From CAZXYS01 sp964645005 (GTDB taxonomy: Bacteria > Bacteroidota > Ignavibacteria > Kapaibacteriales > UBA2268): a stretch of 64,000 bases of DNA. A program made the position numbers and the translations under genes. Shown in pieces: positions 16,942 to 25,896 of this stretch. The notes under the pieces were generated by a model. It saw only the letters and a list, made by a program, of their open reading frames with translations. It had not been told where the DNA came from and did no database searches. The DNA is taken from assembly GCA_964645005.1 (NCBI GenBank), contig CAZXYS010000013.1, forward strand, positions 1-64,000, in the 5' to 3' direction. Position 1 is the stretch's first letter; each line of letters starts with the position of its first letter.

Positions 16942-18049
16942 CTACTTACTCACCTGACTCGTACTCAGCAGATAAGTCTTGATGAAATCGTCTATATCGC
17001 CTTCCATCACAGCTTGTATATCAGTGCGTTTATGTTCGGTACGGTGGTCATTCACCATTGTGTAAGGCTGGAAGACATAAGAGCGGATCTGGCTTCCCCA
17101 CTCAATTTTCATTTTCGAGCCTTCTATCTTATCTTTTTCCGCTTCCTCTTCCTCGCGTTTTTGCTGGTAGAGGCGCGCTTTCAGCATCTTCATGGCGCGG
17201 TCGCGGTTCTGGAATTGCGAGCGCTCCTGCTGACATGCGACAACTATACCCGACGGAATATGCTTCAGACGGACGGCAGTCTCTACCTTATTCACATTCT
17301 GTCCGCCTTTGCCGCCGGAACGGAAAGTATCAATCTCGATATCATCGGGGCTAATCTCGATTTCAATATCGTCATCGACGACAGGATAGACGAAAACCGA
17401 GGCAAACGAAGTATGCCTGCGCCCATTCGAATCGAACGGCGAAATACGCACAAGCCTGTGGACGCCGTTTTCCGCCTTCAGGTAGCCGTAAGCGTATTTC
17501 CCCTGAATTTCGATGGCTGCGGATTTAGTGCCGGCAACATCGCCCTCGACCTTATCCACGAGGAAATGCTTGTAGGAATGATTCTCCGCCCAGTAGGCAT
17601 ACATGCGCAGCAGCATATCCACCCAGTCCTGGGCTTCCGTACCGCCGGCGCCCGCGTTGATAGAGAGAAGAGCGGATCGGCTGTCATCCTTGCCGGATAA
17701 TATGTTACGCAATTCAAGATTTGATATTAATTTCTCAGCTTTTTTCACTTCGGCATCGACTTCCTCTTCGAGCGAGGTATCATCTTCTTCTTCGGCTATT
17801 TCCAATATACCTTCGGCATCATTGACAGCTTTGTCGGTTTTCTCCCATACTTCGACCCATTCTTTCAGGTCGGAAATATGCCGCATGATCTTTTTGGCAT
17901 TATCCTGGTCATTCCAGAAATTCGGCTCTTGCGTTTGTTTTTCGAGTTCGACTATCTTATCTTTTTTGGTATCGACGTCAAAGATACCTCCGCAATTCGG
18001 ATGACCGATGCTTCAGTTTTTCGATCTGTTCTTTCAGTTGATCAAACAT
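16942..18049 (-). CDS. prfB: Peptide chain release factor 2 (programmed +1 frameshift)
   Basis: RF2, which releases peptides at UGA and UAA. The true start is the ATG at 18049. The zero frame reads 23 codons to an in-frame TGA at 17978-17980, and translation continues in the +1 frame (DVDTKKDKIVELEKQ) to 16942. Seen in the main part: the SPF stop-codon recognition tripeptide (RISPFDSNGRRHTS) and the GGQ catalytic loop (SGGKGGQNVNK). Total length is about 368 residues, normal for RF2. The frameshift makes synthesis self-limiting: abundant RF2 terminates at the TGA, scarce RF2 lets ribosomes shift. An internal ATG at 17886 is not the real start. Confidence 0.95.
17978..17992 (-). promoter_or_regulatory. 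prfB: RF2 programmed +1 frameshift site
   Basis: On the minus strand the sequence is CGG AGG TAT CTT TGA C: an internal Shine-Dalgarno-like GGAGG three bases upstream of the slippery CTT codon, followed by the UGA stop and a C, the poor termination context. This is the classical autoregulatory cassette of prfB. Confidence 0.95.
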
Positions 18050-18331
18050 AAAAATTCTCCGTTTATATAATTAAATTTTTGTCAAAATTATGAAAAAGAC
18101 CTGATTATATACAAAACTTTTCCACAATTATTGTTTAATAAATTTATAAGATTTATTTTTAACATATTATAAACGAATTAATTTGACAATCAGTGGAAAA
18201 TTATGACTGCCAAATAATTATAATGATTTTGCGTCAAAAGTAATAGTTCATGTCTAAAAAAACAAGATTAATTCAGAGCACATGAATAATATTATAAAGA
18301 AAATTATTAATAAAAATAAAAAGCTAAAATT

Positions 18332-20911
18332 ATGGAAGGTAATTTTTCAAACAGAGTGAACGAAGTAATTAAGTTAAGCCGCGAAGAGGCTTTACGACTT
18401 GGACATGATTATATCGGTACAGAACATCTGCTGCTCGGTATAATCCGCGAAGGCGAAGGTATAGCGGTAAAAGTGCTTCGAAATCTCGGCGTTGACCTCT
18501 ACAAACTGAAAAAAGGTATCGAGGATACCGTCAGGATATCGAGTTCCACTATCACCATAGGAAATATACCACTTACGAAACAGGCAGAAAAAGTATTGAA
18601 AATAACGTATCTTGAAGCTAAGCTATATAAATCCGATGTTATCGGCACAGAGCATCTTCTCTTGTCGCTTTTGCGCGATGAAGAAAATATAGCCGCTCAG
18701 ATACTTTCTCAATTTTCAGTAAATTACGACGCTGTCCGACGCGAGCTGGACAATATTATCAGCGGAAGACCATCACAACCGCCGCAGCAACAACAGCAAC
18801 AATACCAACAGCAGCAGGGCGGACAAAAAGCCAAACAGCAGAAAGAAAAAGTCAAGACTCCTGTTCTTGACAATTTCGGCAGAGACCTCACAAAACTCGC
18901 GATGGAAGAGAAGCTTGATCCTGTAATCGGCAGAGAGAAAGAAATCGAGCGCGTATCGCAGGTTTTATCACGCCGTAAGAAGAACAACCCGGTGCTCATT
19001 GGCGAACCCGGCGTTGGAAAGACGGCGATTGTAGAAGGTCTCGCACTGCGCATAGTCAAGAAAAAAGTATCCCGCGCATTGTATGAGAAGCGGATCGTAA
19101 CGCTCGATCTGGCATCGCTCGTCGCGGGCACAAAATACAGGGGACAGTTTGAAGAAAGAATGAAAGCCGTCCTCAACGAACTTGAGAAAGCAAGAGACAT
19201 AATCCTGTTCATCGACGAGCTTCATACTATCGTCGGTGCAGGCGGCGCATCAGGTTCTCTGGATGCTTCGAACATGTTCAAACCGGCGCTGGCGCGCGGT
19301 GAAATTCAGTGTATCGGCTCGACCACACTGGATGAATACCGTCAGTACATCGAAAAAGACGGCGCCCTGGATAGACGCTTCCAGAAGATCCTTATCGATC
19401 CGCCGACAAACGAAGAAACCCTTGAAATTCTCCAGAATATCAAGGATCAGTACGAAACGCATCATAGCGTAGTATTCTCGCATGACGCTCTTGATTCATG
19501 CGTAAGACTTTCGGACAGATACATCAGCGACAGAAACTTCCCGGATAAAGCTATCGACGTACTCGATGAAGCCGGCGCAAGAATCCATCTTGAAAATATC
19601 GTCGTACCGAAAGAGATTCTTGATTTAGAGAAGAGAATCGAAGAAGTCAAGGAAGAGAAAAATTCCGTAGTCAAGAAGCAGGACTTCGAGGAAGCTGCAA
19701 GATTGCGAGACCTCGAGAAGAAACTGCAGAATGAACTCGAAACGGCAAAACAGGACTGGGAAAATGAATCCAGCGAAAGAGTTTACCCTGTAAGTGAAGA
19801 AGATATAGCCGACATAGTTGCTTCAATGACGGGAATACCTGTTAACAAGATTGCAGAGAGCGAATCCAACAAACTGTTGTCGCTTGAATCCGATCTGAAG
19901 AACATTGTGGTCGGGCAAGACGAAGCTATTCAGGCTCTGTCGAAATCAATACGCAGAGCGCGCGCTGGCTTGAAAGACCCGTCCCGTCCGATCGGTTCAT
20001 TCATGTTCCTCGGACCTACAGGTGTAGGTAAAACTGAGTTGGCTAAGGCGCTCGCAAGAGTCATGTTCGACAGTGAGGAAGCGCTTATCCGAATCGACAT
20101 GAGCGAGTACATGGAGAAATTCTCAGTATCCCGCTTTGTCGGAGCGCCTCCGGGATATGTCGGCTACGAAGAAGGCGGTCAATTGACCGAAAAAGTCCGC
20201 CGCAAACCATACAGCATCATCCTGCTCGATGAGATCGAAAAAGCTCATCCCGATGTATTCAACGTGCTGCTGCAGGTATTCGACGACGGCGTGCTTACAG
20301 ACGGTCTCGGCAGGAAAGTTGACTTCAGGAATACGGTCATAATCATGACATCGAACGTCGGCACCAAAGACATCAAAGCCGGCGGTAAGATCGGATTCAA
20401 CGAGGATTCAGTTGAATCGGACTTCGAACAGCTTAAAGACACTATTGAAGAATCGATCAAGAGACTGTTCAATCCTGAATTCATCAACAGGATCGATGAC
20501 TTTATCATCTTCCGCAGGCTGGTTAGAGAGAATATCTACGACATCATCGACATCCAGCTTGAAATGTTGAAAGAAAGAATGGAAATCAATCAAATGGAAC
20601 TTGAATTAACTGATGCGGCAAGAGACTTCCTTGTTGACAAAGGATTCGACGAAAAATTCGGCGCTCGACCATTACGCAGAGCGCTCCAGAAGTACGTCGA
20701 AGACGAGCTTGCCGAACAAATGCTGCAAGGCAATCTGCTTCACGGCGCCAAAGTTACCGGCGATTACGATGAAGAACAGAAGAAGATTGTCTTCACCTTC
20801 GAGGGCGGCGTCAAGAAAGTCGATGAAAAAGACCTCGACAAACCAGTAATCGAAGACGCCGACAGTCAGGAAGAAGAACAGGAATCACAAATAGACCAAA
20901 ACAAGAATTAA
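18332..20911 (+). CDS. clpC: ATP-dependent Clp protease ATPase subunit ClpC
   Basis: 859 residues, a class I Hsp100 unfoldase. Order: double Clp_N repeat (about 3-145), a Gln-rich linker (about 148-165), AAA+ domain 1 with Walker A GEPGVGKT, a UVR coiled-coil insertion (KQDFEEAARLRDLEKKLQNE), AAA+ domain 2 with GPTGVGKT, and the C-terminal D2-small domain (FGARPLRRALQKYVEDEL). It feeds substrates to ClpP, which is not in this window. An acidic tail follows. Monocistronic, with a terminator directly downstream. ClpC rather than ClpA or ClpB because of the UVR insert. Confidence 0.97.
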   Translation: MEGNFSNRVNEVIKLSREEALRLGHDYIGTEHLLLGIIREGEGIAVKVLRNLGVDLYKLKKGIEDTVRISSSTITIGNIPLTKQAEKVLKITYLEAKLYKSDVIGTEHLLLSLLRDEENIAAQILSQFSVNYDAVRRELDNIISGRPSQPPQQQQQQYQQQQGGQKAKQQKEKVKTPVLDNFGRDLTKLAMEEKLDPVIGREKEIERVSQVLSRRKKNNPVLIGEPGVGKTAIVEGLALRIVKKKVSRALYEKRIVTLDLASLVAGTKYRGQFEERMKAVLNELEKARDIILFIDELHTIVGAGGASGSLDASNMFKPALARGEIQCIGSTTLDEYRQYIEKDGALDRRFQKILIDPPTNEETLEILQNIKDQYETHHSVVFSHDALDSCVRLSDRYISDRNFPDKAIDVLDEAGARIHLENIVVPKEILDLEKRIEEVKEEKNSVVKKQDFEEAARLRDLEKKLQNELETAKQDWENESSERVYPVSEEDIADIVASMTGIPVNKIAESESNKLLSLESDLKNIVVGQDEAIQALSKSIRRARAGLKDPSRPIGSFMFLGPTGVGKTELAKALARVMFDSEEALIRIDMSEYMEKFSVSRFVGAPPGYVGYEEGGQLTEKVRRKPYSIILLDEIEKAHPDVFNVLLQVFDDGVLTDGLGRKVDFRNTVIIMTSNVGTKDIKAGGKIGFNEDSVESDFEQLKDTIEESIKRLFNPEFINRIDDFIIFRRLVRENIYDIIDIQLEMLKERMEINQMELELTDAARDFLVDKGFDEKFGARPLRRALQKYVEDELAEQMLQGNLLHGAKVTGDYDEEQKKIVFTFEGGVKKVDEKDLDKPVIEDADSQEEEQESQIDQNKN

Positions 20912-20941
20912 TTCAAAACATTAATTCGATAATATAGTGAG

Positions 20942-20976
20942 AAGCCGCTCCATACAGACTTGGGGCGGCTTTTTTA
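20942..20976 (+). terminator. Rho-independent terminator of clpC
   Basis: Stem AAGCCGCTCCA / TGGGGCGGCTT with loop TACAGACT followed by TTTTTTATATT, 31 bases after the clpC stop. Confidence 0.88.
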
Positions 20977-21134
20977 TATTCTCTTTCTCACTCCTGCCAA
21001 TTTTGAAAATAATTACATTGAATTCTCCTAATAATTCCGTAAATTGATTAACGATTTACAAAACGCAGGAATAAATATAATAATAGATTTCTTTCGACAA
21101 TTAACCCATTTTCACCAAAAAATAAAATCGAAAA

Positions 21135-21914
21135 ATGAAAACAGCAATAAGTCAATTACTGGCAGCGGCAATTTTAGCATTAATATTGCCTGCAACAGCA
21201 TTATGCGATGACGTGGCGGAAGCCATGAAAGAAATTTACATGAAAAACTACGACAAAGCCCGCGAGATAATCAACAGAGGCATCGACGTGAACAAAGAGA
21301 ACCGTGGCAGCTACCTGCTTAATGTCGCCTGCTACCGCGGACATTACGAGACCGTAGACCTGCTCTTAGAGAAGGGAGCTAAAGTAAATGTAGTCGCCGG
21401 GGACGGCAGCACACCACTCATTCAGGCAGGAAACGGCGACACCACCGGAAAGATCGTCCGAGTCCTGCTTGACAAAGGCGCTGATGTTAATGCTGCCGAC
21501 AAGCTGGGAACATCGGCATTCGGCAAGGCAGTGCAGAAGCTATGTACTACCAACGAACCAGGACGCTACAAAGTTCTTGAGATATTATTAGAGCATGGCG
21601 CCGACGTGGAAAATCCCGTACGTGAAGGCGATGCCAAGGGATACACTACTCTTATGATGGCAGTAAACTGGGATAAACGCCAACTCGTAAAATTCCTTTT
21701 AAAAAATGGCGCGGATGTAAACCACGCTGCCGCCGATGGAATGACCCCGCTGATGCTTGCCTGCGTCAACGGATACTCTGAACTCGCCAAAATACTGGTC
21801 GAAGCAGGCGCCCAAATCGATGCCGCCAACGAAAAAAGCGAAACCGCCAGAGACCTTGCGGAAAAGAAAGAGCATAAAAAAATTGTTGAATATCTGGACG
21901 GACTGAGTGAATGA
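21135..21914 (+). CDS. Exported ankyrin-repeat protein
   Basis: 259 residues with a Sec signal peptide (LAAAILALILPATALC; the terminal cysteine is weakly lipobox-like). About six ankyrin repeats follow from residue 35 to the end, marked by GADVN, TPLM, LLL.KGA and ARDLAEKK. Ankyrin repeats mediate protein binding and no enzymatic domain is present. Predicted periplasmic. Located between clpC and the decayed toxin-antitoxin remnants, in the clpC orientation but behind its own spacer. Confidence 0.85.
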   Translation: MKTAISQLLAAAILALILPATALCDDVAEAMKEIYMKNYDKAREIINRGIDVNKENRGSYLLNVACYRGHYETVDLLLEKGAKVNVVAGDGSTPLIQAGNGDTTGKIVRVLLDKGADVNAADKLGTSAFGKAVQKLCTTNEPGRYKVLEILLEHGADVENPVREGDAKGYTTLMMAVNWDKRQLVKFLLKNGADVNHAAADGMTPLMLACVNGYSELAKILVEAGAQIDAANEKSETARDLAEKKEHKKIVEYLDGLSE

Positions 21915-21968
21915 AAACGCCTTAGCAATTTGATGCGAGTAACTTGTTTATTGTTTGGGGTATCCTTC

Positions 21969-22296
21969 TTACGACCGCTCATAAATCAATTTGCCGGAAT
22001 TATGAATCCTTTGCATAAGTGTAGATTTAATATTAGCCAATGATTGAAATTCATAGACAGTTCTCACTAAAATGTCGATCGGAATATTTGAATATTCCCT
22101 GATTGCCCGATATGCACGTGCAGCTCTTTGGGTTTTCGGTTCATCAGATTCATCGACAAGTATCAACAGATCCAGGTCGCTGTCTTTTTCCGGTTCGCCC
22201 CACACTTGCGAACCAAAAAGATAGATCCGTCTTGGATTAAACTCGGCAGCAAGCTTCTGAGATAATTCCGATAATATTATTTTTATTTACTGTCAT
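21969..22296 (-). pseudogene. MNT-type nucleotidyltransferase, 5' frameshift
   Basis: The conserved core reads LFGSQVWGEPEKDSDLDLLI, the GSxxxGxxxxxSDxDL motif of minimal nucleotidyltransferases (MNT antitoxins/AMPylases), followed by IPIDILVRTVYEF. In its own frame the sequence runs back to LSQKLAAEFNPRRIY but has no ATG before a TAA. The obvious ATG (22296, MTVNKNNII) is in another frame that soon stops. One indel in the A/T-run near 22265-22285 would restore a ~108-residue protein; the 328-base span is a multiple of three plus one. Initiation at the GTG at 22205 would cut through the catalytic motif. No HEPN partner is adjacent. Confidence 0.65.
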
Positions 22297-22503
22297 ATTT
22301 TATATGATAAGCAAAAGAGCTATTAATTTCAACAAATTTAAAATAATTGCTATTGATCATAATCATTAAAAAATCATGGTAACGTAATTCCATTAGCAAA
22401 CATTAAAATACCAAAAACTATCCACGATGCTATTTCTATGGAAATTAATATAAAAATGAATTTAACTTATATCTTACGAAAAATAAAAAACTTCGATTAA
22501 GAT

Positions 22504-22704
22504 CTATTTAGCATCTTCAACGGCTTTAAATACTGTTTTGACAATTTTCGGATGTAAAGTTTTCTTCCCATGAAAAGGTACAACTACTCTTATTTCTTAT
22601 TTTTTATAAATCCTGTGGCTGCCTTTTGCCCTGAGCATCTCGAAGCCGGCTTTAAAAAGCATCGTTTCGACTTCTTTAGCAGTCATACGAGTTGATTTAG
22701 GCAA
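22504..22704 (-). pseudogene. HicA-family mRNA interferase toxin, nonsense-interrupted
   Basis: From the TTG at 22704 (or ATG 22686) the frame reads PKSTRMTAKEVETMLFKAGF, then EMLRAKGSHRIYKK, a TAA (22597-22599), and in the same frame EIRVVVPFHGKKTLHPKIVK to a TAG at 22504. This is a complete HicA: the dsRBD-like fold with the catalytic histidine in GSH and the VPFH..K.L strand. A single nonsense codon splits it. It lies just downstream of the HicB remnant, the same strand and order seen in some hicBA operons. Confidence 0.75.
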
Positions 22705-22735
22705 AATCAACCTCGATATTTGTCGAGATTATACT

Positions 22736-22921
22736 TTAATTTAAGAGAGAGCGCTTCTCTTCCTCATCAATAGTCTCCAGTTATAACTCCGCTGCTTCTC
22801 TTATATTTTCCATAGCTTCTTCGAACGTGCCGCCCTCGGACTGGCATCCGGGCAATTCAGGACAGAATACGTAGTAGCCGTCCTCATCTTTTTCAATAAT
22901 CACATTCAATCTTCCGCTCAT
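22736..22921 (-). pseudogene. HicB-family antitoxin, nonsense-interrupted
   Basis: From ATG 22921: MSGRLNVIIEKDEDGYYVFC, PELPGCQSEGGTFEEAMENI, REAAEL, then TAA at 22781-22783 where the family usually has Tyr or another residue, then in the same frame LETIDEEEKRSLLN and a natural TAA. It is the short HicB form with the partial RNase H fold and no DNA-binding domain. The truncated 46-residue product might still fold. With the broken HicA next door, the whole toxin-antitoxin pair looks dead. Confidence 0.75.
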
Positions 22922-23105
22922 AATTCACCCATTTAAGAATTTAATTGTTTCCATAAAGAAGTTTAATTCAATCAAATATTATTTTAAGCAAGATAAACAT
23001 TTTTCACAAAACTTCCGGCATAGATTTTGATAAATTGATAATAATGATTAAATTAGTTAAATTTTTAATTAAACTGGTGTTAATAAGCGTTAGTAGCAAA
23101 ATATT

Positions 23106-24176
23106 ATGAAAATTTCCTCAGTTATATTGCCAATTGCAGCCCTGCTGACGCTTCTCTTAGCGTTTGCCGGCTGCGAGGAATCCCACCACGCGGAAGTCAT
23201 CAATCCCGAAATAAAATCCGTGTCAACCGAAAACACCTATATCGGCGATACTGTCTCATTTTTCGGCGAAAACTTCGGCACGCTGTCCCGCGACAGTAAA
23301 GTCGAGTTCCCCGGCGAGGTCTACGTCAATTCCTTCGACTGCGTGAAATGGACAATTTCCGAAGTGTCCGTCGAGGTGCCTTTGGGAACTACCTCGGGCA
23401 CTGTGACGATCCACGTCGGCGAGCAAAAATCCGCCGCCTGCTATCTCGAGATCGATAGGATACCTCCGCTGGAAACCATAGAAGTGCCTGCAGGGACATT
23501 CATGATGGGGTCGGACAAAGGACTCAACGATGAGCAGCCAGTCCACGAAGTCGAAATCAGCAAGCCCTTCATCATGACCAAATTCGAAATAACGAAGCGC
23601 TTCAGGAAAATAGTCACCGATTCCGTCTATGCCGGTAATTATGACGACTACCTTCCCGTCGAGGATTTCACCTGGCTCGAAGCCGTTAAATTCTGCAACA
23701 TTCTTTCCGAATTGAAGGACTATGAACAATACTATGAAATTGACAGCAGCGGGAATGTAGAAATTGTCGAAAATGCAGACGGCTGCCGCCTTCCCACCGA
23801 AGCCGAATGGGAATACGCCTGCCGCGCAGGAACTTCCGGCGATTACGGCGGTACGGGCGTGCTTAGCGAGATGGGCTGGTATGCCGGCAATTCCGGTTTC
23901 AAACCGCATCCCGTAGGAAAAAAGAAGGCTAATGCTTTCGGGCTGCACGACATGCACGGCAACGCCCGCGAATGGTGCTGGGACTGGTACGATCCCGATT
24001 ATTACGCGGAAAGCCCCGCGGTCGATCCATTGGGTCCTGATAACGGCGAAAGACGCGTACAGCGCGGCGGTGCATGGTTCGACGGCACGGCAGAGAACCG
24101 CTCGGCAAACAGAAAATATTTCAATAATAATTCGGAAAGGTGCGGATTGAGAGTCGTCCGCACTATAACCGATTAA
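23106..24176 (+). CDS. IPT/TIG plus FGE-sulfatase-domain lipoprotein
   Basis: 356 residues. A type II signal peptide ends in FAGC (Cys23). Residues about 34-118 form an IPT/TIG domain (IKSVSTENTYIGDTVSFFGE). Residues about 125-354 are a formylglycine-generating-enzyme/SUMF1 domain: VPAGTFMMGSD, HEVEISKPFIMTKFEIT, CRLPTEAEWEYACRAG, GLHDMHGNAREWCWDWY, and the final GLRVVR. The catalytic cysteine pair of true FGE is not evident, so it is probably a non-FGE member with a surface-binding or structural role. Followed by a terminator. Confidence 0.88.
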   Translation: MKISSVILPIAALLTLLLAFAGCEESHHAEVINPEIKSVSTENTYIGDTVSFFGENFGTLSRDSKVEFPGEVYVNSFDCVKWTISEVSVEVPLGTTSGTVTIHVGEQKSAACYLEIDRIPPLETIEVPAGTFMMGSDKGLNDEQPVHEVEISKPFIMTKFEITKRFRKIVTDSVYAGNYDDYLPVEDFTWLEAVKFCNILSELKDYEQYYEIDSSGNVEIVENADGCRLPTEAEWEYACRAGTSGDYGGTGVLSEMGWYAGNSGFKPHPVGKKKANAFGLHDMHGNAREWCWDWYDPDYYAESPAVDPLGPDNGERRVQRGGAWFDGTAENRSANRKYFNNNSERCGLRVVRTITD

Positions 24177-24213
24177 ATTTCTTTTGTTACGGTTAAATAC
24201 TTTTTATTAATTT

Positions 24214-24246
24214 GCGCTTTGCATATAAGCAAGGCGCTTTTTATTT
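24214..24246 (+). terminator. Hairpin terminator after the FGE-sulfatase gene
   Basis: Stem GCGCTTTGC / GCAAGGCGC (one wobble) around ATATAA, then TTTTTATTTG. It sits 38 bases after the stop codon. Confidence 0.75.
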
Positions 24247-24350
24247 GTCAATCATTTTCGGATATTTAATGTTAAATAAAATTTTAATAATTCAAAATTC
24301 CCTCAATCCTAAAATATCTTTTTGCAGAGACTGTTCCAAAAGTCAAAGAA

Positions 24351-24440
24351 TGTCATTCCTGCGAATGTCTTTAGAACCTGCTTTAGCTGGGCAGGAATCT
24401 GATGAATACTGGATTCTTCGCTGCGCTCATAATGACGTTT
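24351..24440. repeat. Dispersed repeat type B
   Basis: TTCCTGCGAATGTCTTTAGA, CCTGCTTTAGCTGGGCAGG, AATCTGATGAATACTGGATT and CTTCGCTGCGCTCATAATGA. It lies between the terminator at 24246 and the propeller lipoprotein start, so any longer reading frame for that gene would translate the repeat. Confidence 0.8.
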
Positions 24441-24478
24441 CCAGAGTTTTCTTACTTCTGGGACACCCTCTGATGCAG

Positions 24479-25741
24479 ATGAGGGGAAAAAAATTAATTT
24501 CTTTTCCCTATAAACTTTCCTTAATCTTATTATTAATTTCAGCAATATTGGGATTACTTTCCTGCAGCGCCGAACTGGAAGAAGGTCCCATCAACCAATA
24601 CGGCGGCGCGGGCAGGACAAATTCTTACGAAGTTTACGGCGAATTCCACACCTACAATACCTATCCCGACTATCCCAAACCCGAATACCAGGATTCCGCC
24701 GGCGTAATTGCTCAACCGCTGGTTATTGCAAGCTACAAGCTCATCCTCGGCACCAAGAACAGCAAGATCAAACTGCTGGCGGGTACAAATGTGCACTGGG
24801 AATTTGATCTTGACAGCAATGAATACGTCGCTGCGGGCATGTGCGGCGACACCAGGAAAAATATATACGCCGTAACCACGAACCACCGCCTGCTTTCCCT
24901 CGACTTTACCGGCAAAAAGCGCTGGGAATACGAGATAAAGGATTCAGCGGTCAGAGAACGGGTATATGCTGACCTGCTTGCAGTCGAGGACGGTATAGTT
25001 TTAGGCAGTTCCTCCGGGCTGCTGATGAAATTCTCTCATGACGGCAAGCTGCAGTGGAAGCGGCAGAGTCCATTCGATTTGAACAGGGTCTTCGCGGCTG
25101 ATGAAGAAGGCAATATAGCCGCAGCGCTCACTCAGAACGAATTCGGCAAGTCCGACTCGCTCGTTTTCCTCAATCCCGACGGAAAAATAAATTGGGCAAA
25201 GCATCTGGACAGCATCAGGCTTATAAATACGCCGGTGATCCACGAAGACCGCATTTTCGCTGCCGGCGTGAAAGAAATCGGATACGCGCGAATGTCAATC
25301 ATCTACGCCTTCGATAAAAAGGGCAATATTCAATGGACTAAGGAACTGAACAACATCCCCAAGTATCTCTCTGTCGACGCAGACGGGAAGCTATACGTTG
25401 CAAGCTATAGTTCCGGCATCGGCGAGGACATGACCGGCGTATTCTGCTTCGATCAGGATGCGGAACTCATCTGGAAAATATACTTCGAAGCAGGCGTCCC
25501 CTACCCGCTGATGATAAGCGAAGAGAGCATCGCTTTCATCGGGAGCGACAGGAAGGGTGTCGGCGTTTACTTCCTGAACCGCGAAGGCGTGCTTATGAAG
25601 GGATTATCCATGTCCGACATACCGAACATATATCTGAAGCCCGCTGTACTGCCGGACGGCGTCATCATTTTTGCCGGCTCGGAGATTTTATGTTCCGTCC
25701 GCATCGATGATACGGCACTAAATAAATTGATTCCTTTTTGA
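24479..25741 (+). CDS. PQQ-like beta-propeller lipoprotein
   Basis: 420 residues from the ATG at 24479, which places a type II signal peptide (LILLLISAILGLLSC) at the N-terminus. An open frame extends 89 codons further upstream but runs through the terminator hairpin and a dispersed repeat. The body has BamB/PQQ-type propeller blades with W motifs about every 50 residues (HWEFDLDSN, KRWEYEIKDS, LQWKRQSPF, INWAKHLDS, IQWTKELNN, LIWKIYFEAG). Probably a periplasmic or outer-membrane scaffold or binding protein; no PQQ dehydrogenase residues are apparent. Confidence 0.83.
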   Translation: MRGKKLISFPYKLSLILLLISAILGLLSCSAELEEGPINQYGGAGRTNSYEVYGEFHTYNTYPDYPKPEYQDSAGVIAQPLVIASYKLILGTKNSKIKLLAGTNVHWEFDLDSNEYVAAGMCGDTRKNIYAVTTNHRLLSLDFTGKKRWEYEIKDSAVRERVYADLLAVEDGIVLGSSSGLLMKFSHDGKLQWKRQSPFDLNRVFAADEEGNIAAALTQNEFGKSDSLVFLNPDGKINWAKHLDSIRLINTPVIHEDRIFAAGVKEIGYARMSIIYAFDKKGNIQWTKELNNIPKYLSVDADGKLYVASYSSGIGEDMTGVFCFDQDAELIWKIYFEAGVPYPLMISEESIAFIGSDRKGVGVYFLNREGVLMKGLSMSDIPNIYLKPAVLPDGVIIFAGSEILCSVRIDDTALNKLIPF

Positions 25742-25780
25742 TAGGAAATTGGCAGATGATTCTGTAAAAAGATAGTCAAC

Positions 25781-25842
25781 GTCATTGCTGCGAATGTCTT
25801 TAGATCCTGCTTTAGCAGGTCAGGAATCTGAATAATACTGAT
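25781..25842. repeat. Dispersed repeat type B
   Basis: GTCATTGCTGCGAATGTCTT then TAGATCCTGCTTTAGCAGG and CAGGAATCTGAATAATACTG; same orientation as 24351. It ends a few bases before the trmH frame. Confidence 0.8.
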
Positions 25843-25896
25843 TTTTTAATGAACTCAGTACGACGCCTCATTACAGTAAACAAAATTATCAACATT

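Noticed and set aside
17014..17700. A 228-codon plus-strand frame
   Set aside because: Antisense to prfB, which is certain from its GGQ and SPF motifs and frameshift site.
13278..22921. Stop-codon reassignment to explain the in-frame TAA/TAG in several genes
   Set aside because: Both codons serve as normal terminators throughout the window (for example clpC ends in TAA and prfB in TAG), and the affected genes are accessory types that commonly decay.
24212..24478. A longer N-terminus for the PQQ-like propeller lipoprotein
   Set aside because: It would run through a terminator hairpin and a dispersed repeat and would place the lipoprotein signal peptide about 100 residues into the chain.
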